Below are positions 60,901 through 64,000 of a stretch of 64,000 bases of DNA, one piece after another. The DNA is taken from NCBI GenBank assembly GCA_052108535.1, contig JBQDZM010000009.1, forward strand, positions 18,811-82,810. Direction: 5' to 3'. Source of the stretch: Galactobacter sp052108535. Lineage in GTDB: Bacteria; Actinomycetota; Actinomycetes; Actinomycetales; Micrococcaceae. Position numbers and translations under genes: made by a program. The notes beneath the pieces were generated by a model. It was given only the letters and a program-made list of their open reading frames with translations, ran no database searches and was not told where the DNA came from. Position 1 is the stretch's first letter. Every line of letters begins with the position of its first letter.

Positions 60901-61552
60901 CGTTCCAGGCCACGGGGCCGGTTTCTTCGAGGTGCTCCTTGACCATGGTGGCCAGGCGGGTGCGTCGCAGCCGGTACATGGGCTCGATGTCCTTGAGCCG
61001 GTGCGTGCTGGTGGTGCCGTTGCCCAGCAGGAGGTCCACGTTTTGACTGACCGGGATGCCGATTCTCCTCAACTGACCGGCGTAGGCGGCCAACTGGAGG
61101 AGCGCGGTGACCTTGGCACGGCGAGCCAGCTTGGCGTCCTGCACCCTATAGCTACCGTCCGGCTCACGGATGATGAAGTCCGCGAAACCGACAAACGGGA
61201 GCCCGTGCTCGTCGGGGTCGGAGAACGTGGCTTGGAAGACCACGTCGATCTGGTCCTTGAACGCCCGCTCCGTGGCGGAGGTGGCCTGGTCCACGGACTC
61301 TGGGTCGCGCAGATTGGGGCGTTCGATCTCCACCACAGTGACGTCCGCGTCGCGGAAGCGCTGCAGGATCCGCTCCTCATGTGTGTCGCCGAGTTCCGCG
61401 GTGCGATTGAGCATGGCGTCCTCCGGACGCTCCAATTTCTCGATGCGGTCCAGCTTCTCGTCAAGCCTGCGCAGCCAACTGAACTCACACGCTGACGCCG
61501 CGGTCAGGTCACTGGCGCTGGTGACCACTTGGCGTTCCTGGTTCAGGTACAT
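57995..61552 (-). CDS. TM0106-family RecB-like nuclease fused to an SF1 helicase
   Basis: This 1,185-residue protein joins three parts. A PD-(D/E)XK nuclease (about 60-230) has FADFIIREPDG and VQDAKLARRAK, and a cysteine cluster QCGTCDDCAAEVE near 275 suggests a Cas4-like Fe-S or zinc site. The middle has an RNase H-like region (LFFDFEGDPLW near 355). The C-terminus is a UPF1/Dna2-type SF1 helicase with QGPPGTGKTYVAS near 845, VVDEAGQY near 945, GDPQQLPQVS and VDKFQGQEAVISI. It probably processes DNA ends in repair or defence. The ATG at 61552 has AGGAG nine bases upstream; 53 upstream in-frame residues are rejected as non-coding. Confidence 0.88.
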   Translation of the reverse strand: MYLNQERQVVTSASDLTAASACEFSWLRRLDEKLDRIEKLERPEDAMLNRTAELGDTHEERILQRFRDADVTVVEIERPNLRDPESVDQATSATERAFKDQIDVVFQATFSDPDEHGLPFVGFADFIIREPDGSYRVQDAKLARRAKVTALLQLAAYAGQLRRIGIPVSQNVDLLLGNGTTSTHRLKDIEPMYRLRRTRLATMVKEHLEETGPVAWNDPRYTQCGTCDDCAAEVEKNRDMSLVYRLTSGQRTKLRSAGLESIDDVAAWTSGDPTGGVPQRSMRRLAKQAALQVRSEGLEQPVFEIHDRGMIESIPQPSEGDLFFDFEGDPLWTQDNETWGLDYLFGMVDARGEFTAFWAHTMEEEKQALLDFLDLVDAKRAEHPDMHIYHYAAYERAHLSSIAQRHGVAEDRVDDLLREQVLVDLYSVVGRGLVLGTPSYSIKKVEALHMAGEHREGVTNAADSVDQYAQYVLLQESGKTAEAAKLLQEIADYNEYDCVSTLKLRDWLRALVLPRGSMPGGPVPDAAVPGSATNGAANDHHAAKAADGGRGAPPSGRGDRPEKKLSRRQEAQLEADALAQRALDLAGDPFDPERSPDQRAWGLAAAALAYHSREDKSFWWEHFARLSSPVEEWEENRNVFFVDQDSREVTRDWSKAGPRARKLTREIDVTGHWTEGSTPKNSDWFAVYDLPGNGDVDSAQRPYTSVKADFVHDSALTITEYLPEWCSENEHPWPLALTPGAPVDTSALLAANVRWVSSALRSAPEIPLNPMGDLLLRRPSRLSGGGLDPVAGGDTVSAVVDSVLRLESSYLAVQGPPGTGKTYVASHVIQRLIEDHGWKIGVVSQSHKVINNVLTRVLKNGVDSELVWKVGGKDDEMVPLLSSGHVDAKAKLIDRLPLDTGYVVGATAWGMSALSGLDLVVVDEAGQYALANTMAVSLAGRNLMLFGDPQQLPQVSQGVHPEPVDTSALGWLSEGHDVLPTEFGYFLPQSWRMDAAVTAPVSQLSYDGQLRSASVTDARHLEGTGPGLVTELVRHEGNSTASQEEADRVVELVRRHLGQMWTGGDGEAARPLTDEDFIVVTPYNAQKDLVLSTLRAAGLGSVPVGTVDKFQGQEAVISITSLAASSGRDAPRGLEFVLLRNRLNVSISRAQWKAYLVCSPGLVDKLPSTPAELALMSGFAQLAGM

Positions 61553-61616
61553 GTGCGATTTCTCCTGGTGAGTGCGGTGGAGTGATGCTGGATGCGGCGC
61601 TGATCTGGGACAGGAA

Positions 61617-61629
61617 TGCCAGTATGGCA
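61617..61629. promoter_or_regulatory. Small dyad upstream of the nuclease-helicase gene
   Basis: TGCCA-N3-TGGCA lies about 65 bases before the start codon. It may be an operator, but no promoter boxes could be fixed around it. Confidence 0.3.
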
Positions 61630-61743
61630 ATGGGGTCCGACACTTTGCTCGGACTCGCGATCCCGACGACGCCACGCGGAGTCCGCGCCGCAGCTTTTCC
61701 GTTCGCGCCAACTACGGCCGCCGCCCCGTGACTACGGCATCCG

Positions 61744-63396
61744 TCACCCGGCGATGCGCCGGTAGACCTCGTCGCCGCCGATCTCGATCAACTGCTGCGG
61801 ATGCCCCACGACCACCAGTAAGGCACGCGCCCGGGAGAGCCCCACGTAGAGCTTCTGCACCGACTTGTCGCCCGGTTCGTCGTTCATGGCAAGCACCACC
61901 ACGGGTCGTTCCAATCCCTTGAAACCAAGAACGTGCCCATAGAACACGTCGCTGCGAGCAAAGAACTCGTCCCAATACCCGGGGTACCCCATGTCATCCA
62001 CGCGGGCCACCTGCTCCGGGTGTCGACGCCCGGTGGTGAGCAAAGCGATCTGCCCCGGCTCCCAGCCGTCGTCCATAAGGGACTCCACCGCGTCGTCGGC
62101 CATATCCACCACCGAAGCGTCCGGCGGGACGGGAACAAAACGGACGGGAGCGCCGGGTTCCATGCGCGGCACCTGCGTCACCGGCGTGAGCGGGGCGAAG
62201 CACGCCGCGATCTGCGCGGAGTTGCGCAGATTGTCATCCAAGGGGAACGGATCAAGCGTGATGGGCGCATCCCCCTCGCGATCAAAAACCTGCTGGTGAG
62301 CATCTGCGAAGACGAAGAGTTTGCCCTCCTGCCCACCCAGCAAACACTTGGTGAGCCCGTGCCACCAGGTGTCGGCGAAGTCCTGGGACTCGTCCACCAC
62401 GATGGCCTCGAAACGATGCTCGTCGGGCAGGTCCCCAGCCAGTTCCAGTAATCGCTTGGGCAGGAACTCGTCGTAGTAGCGCGCGATGTCCTCGCGACCC
62501 ACGTCCTCCGGCTCGGGTTCCGCCCCGAGGATCAACGGCAGGTCGTGGAACAGCCCGACGAATTGGGGCCGCTCCTCCTCCGGCCACCCGGCCACGGTCA
62601 GTTCGAAGTGCCTGGCCAGGCCGCGCGAATAACAAACCAAGGCCACACGAAGCCCTTGGCGGGCCTGGTCGCGCGCCTTCATAAGCGCCAGATGCGTCTT
62701 GCCGCTGCCGGCACCGCCGATCAGCTGCGCGCGCTGCTGGAAGCGCAGTAGGGACAGGACTTTCTCCTGCTCCCGCGTCATCAGGTTCCCCGCGTCCTCG
62801 ATCTCTCGGGAACGCAGTTGCACGTTCTCCACGGCCCGATGCGTGGCGCGCAGGGTCTTCACGACTTGTGCCACCTGCTTCGCCGACAAGACGCCGACCG
62901 CGGCGCCCTGATTGTCCAAGGCGGTGGTCAGGAACCGCTCCATCCCTAGCAAATCTTCGGCGAAGGCCACCAGATCGCGCGGGGCGTCCGGCACCGACCA
63001 ACGCTTCGGCTCCTGGGTGTAGGGAAGGACCACGGCGTGCACCATGCGCCCCAGGTTGAAGGACAACCGCGGTTTCAGGAAAGTGGACAGTTCGTGTTTG
63101 GCCAGGCGGATCTGCTCCACGGGCGTCTTGTCCAGCCGCCGTTTGCCAGTCGAGTCTGCCTGATACCAGTCGCCATCCTGGACGGCGACGGTTCCACCCT
63201 TGACCTCCAGGGCGATGATCCCGCGGCCGGGCCAGAGCACCAGGAAATCGATCTCCACCTCCCGGGCATGATCGGTGATCCGCTGTCCCGCGATGACCGT
63301 GACGTCGTCCGGCAACTGCTCCATCAGCGCTTCCCACACGGTGCGTTCCGACGCGGCCTGGAACTCGGGGACCTCAGGGATGCTGACTGGGGGCAT
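61744..63396 (-). CDS. NERD-domain nuclease with UvrD-like helicase
   Basis: The 550-residue protein has an N-terminal NERD domain (about 10-120) with EIDFLVLWPGRGIIALEVKGG, the PD-(D/E)XK-like nuclease core. An SF1A helicase follows: Walker A LIGGAGSGKTHLAL near 230, VVDESQDFAD near 340, FADAHQQVFD and GLSRARALLVVVG near 530. The helicase is short, lacking the large insertions of UvrD. It is a DNA-processing enzyme, role unknown. AGGAGAGG lies just before the ATG at 63396. It is 191 bases upstream of the TM0106-family gene on the same strand, so the two may form one unit. Confidence 0.87.
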   Translation of the reverse strand: MPPVSIPEVPEFQAASERTVWEALMEQLPDDVTVIAGQRITDHAREVEIDFLVLWPGRGIIALEVKGGTVAVQDGDWYQADSTGKRRLDKTPVEQIRLAKHELSTFLKPRLSFNLGRMVHAVVLPYTQEPKRWSVPDAPRDLVAFAEDLLGMERFLTTALDNQGAAVGVLSAKQVAQVVKTLRATHRAVENVQLRSREIEDAGNLMTREQEKVLSLLRFQQRAQLIGGAGSGKTHLALMKARDQARQGLRVALVCYSRGLARHFELTVAGWPEEERPQFVGLFHDLPLILGAEPEPEDVGREDIARYYDEFLPKRLLELAGDLPDEHRFEAIVVDESQDFADTWWHGLTKCLLGGQEGKLFVFADAHQQVFDREGDAPITLDPFPLDDNLRNSAQIAACFAPLTPVTQVPRMEPGAPVRFVPVPPDASVVDMADDAVESLMDDGWEPGQIALLTTGRRHPEQVARVDDMGYPGYWDEFFARSDVFYGHVLGFKGLERPVVVLAMNDEPGDKSVQKLYVGLSRARALLVVVGHPQQLIEIGGDEVYRRIAG

Positions 63397-63444
63397 GGCC
63401 TCTCCTGACCTCACTTCACTGGCGCCGGACGGCGGTGAGTCCAG

Positions 63445-63687
63445 TCAAACACGTCGGAGGTCTGTCAATCGGCGCTTGCGCAATCGACACTCGTTCAACC
63501 GGCGCTCGACCAAACCGTCAGGGGTGGCTCGTAGCTTGGAACCGTCAGCACAGCGCAGCATCTGAGCACCTCGCACCAGCTGACGACCATTTTCGATGAA
63601 TACGTGACCAAGGCCCATTGAATGAACCATGCGACGGGTCATTTGTTCATGTTTATAGTCCCTTTCTGACACGCCCCTGTAAAGCAA
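63445..63687 (-). CDS. Doubtful 80-codon reading frame
   Basis: This short frame starts with TTG and reads through an AT-richer patch (HEQMTRRMVHSMGLGHVF) into an Arg/Leu-rich tail. No domain is recognisable and no convincing ribosome site exists. It could be a small gene of the nuclease-helicase unit, but chance is the simpler explanation. Confidence 0.2.
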   Translation of the reverse strand: MLYRGVSERDYKHEQMTRRMVHSMGLGHVFIENGRQLVRGAQMLRCADGSKLRATPDGLVERRLNECRLRKRRLTDLRRV

Positions 63688-64000
63688 CCAGGGCAGTGTC
63701 TAAGAGGTTGCCGTCAGGCCTCTTCGAATCGGCCGCGTCAGGTTTGAACCGGACCGGCGCCCGGCTCGCCGACACGACGCCACGCCCCGAGGCGAACTCC
63801 AGGGGACCCTTGCAGAAATCCCTGCAATTCCAGGAATCACACCACCCCGACCGAGTCGGCCTGATCACTCGACGCGGAGGACGAGGCACCGTTTCTCACC
63901 CGCTGGCCCGGGCGGGAGCGCCACACGTGGGTGCAACCTCGGCGTGTCTTCCACAATGGGTCGCGACCGCGCAACTAATCTCTGAGAAAATCCTCGAACC
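63688..64000. other. Right edge, no supported gene
   Basis: A plus-strand frame is open from about 63696 to the edge (ending CLPQWVATAQLISEKILE) and a minus-strand frame is open over part of it. Neither has a recognised domain or good start. It could be the 5' part of a gene running off the window. Confidence 0.4.

Noticed and set aside
63653..63889. 78-codon minus-strand frame at the right edge
   Set aside because: No domain or ribosome site, Arg/Pro-rich start, and an overlapping open frame on the other strand; chance is likely.

Overview
The window comes from a high-GC Gram-positive bacterium, most likely a member of the Micrococcales close to the Micrococcaceae. Several genes are diagnostic of Actinobacteria: a WhiB1-type Fe-S protein, a GarA/OdhI FHA protein in its conserved block with two MerR regulators and a DUF151 nuclease, Lsr2, mycothione reductase (so mycothiol is the thiol), a class II DAHP synthase beside a PASTA kinase, and GuaB1. 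At least seven genes have a TANNNT-type -10 box 6-7 nt before the start codon, the signature of leaderless mRNAs. The genus cannot be fixed by eye. No rRNA, tRNA, CRISPR array, intact transposon or prophage was seen.

Layout. 0-5.7 kb: a CpaF-type secretion ATPase cut by the left edge, a divergent FHA-FtsK membrane ATPase, and a small membrane protein. 6-24 kb is housekeeping: whiB1, a PASTA kinase, nucleosidase and class II DAHP synthase, an esterase/membrane-protein pair, acyl-CoA ligase, mycothione reductase, pyruvate carboxylase, a ParA-like ATPase, and the MerR / DUF151 / MerR / GarA block. 23.9-26.4 kb holds an MFS exporter and a DUF2185-SseB fusion.

26.6-41.1 kb is the most distinctive region, a leftward run of seven genes: zinc-ribbon FHA protein, second FHA protein, Ser/Thr kinase with an extracellular FN3-like domain, a 1,964-residue membrane-anchored Ig/FN3 repeat protein, MoxR ATPase, DUF58 protein and a transglutaminase-fold membrane protein. 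Five junctions from the second FHA gene onward overlap or are nearly contiguous. It reads as a phospho-signalled, MoxR-assisted cell-surface assembly. The transglutaminase-like member appears to have lost its catalytic Cys and His. The FHA-FtsK ATPase at 1.6 kb may belong to the same system, although no WXG100 substrate is visible.

41-57 kb is metabolic and accessory: EamA transporter, MetX-like hydrolase, PucR-type regulator, HSL-type esterase, butanediol dehydrogenase, TauE-type permease, GuaB1, beta-lactamase-fold hydrolase, Lsr2, BASS/ACR3-like transporter coupled to a proline racemase family enzyme, a lipoprotein, a 5'-truncated SDR pseudogene and a secreted esterase. 57-64 kb holds a small unknown protein, a TM0106-family nuclease-helicase, a NERD nuclease-helicase, and a right edge with no convincing gene.

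The main non-coding features are a 98-bp near-perfect palindrome upstream of mycothione reductase, a 4 x 25-bp tandem repeat running into the pyruvate carboxylase stop codon, several long bidirectional terminators, two perfect DnaA boxes, and operator-like dyads before the EamA, MerR, acyl-CoA ligase and MetX-like genes.
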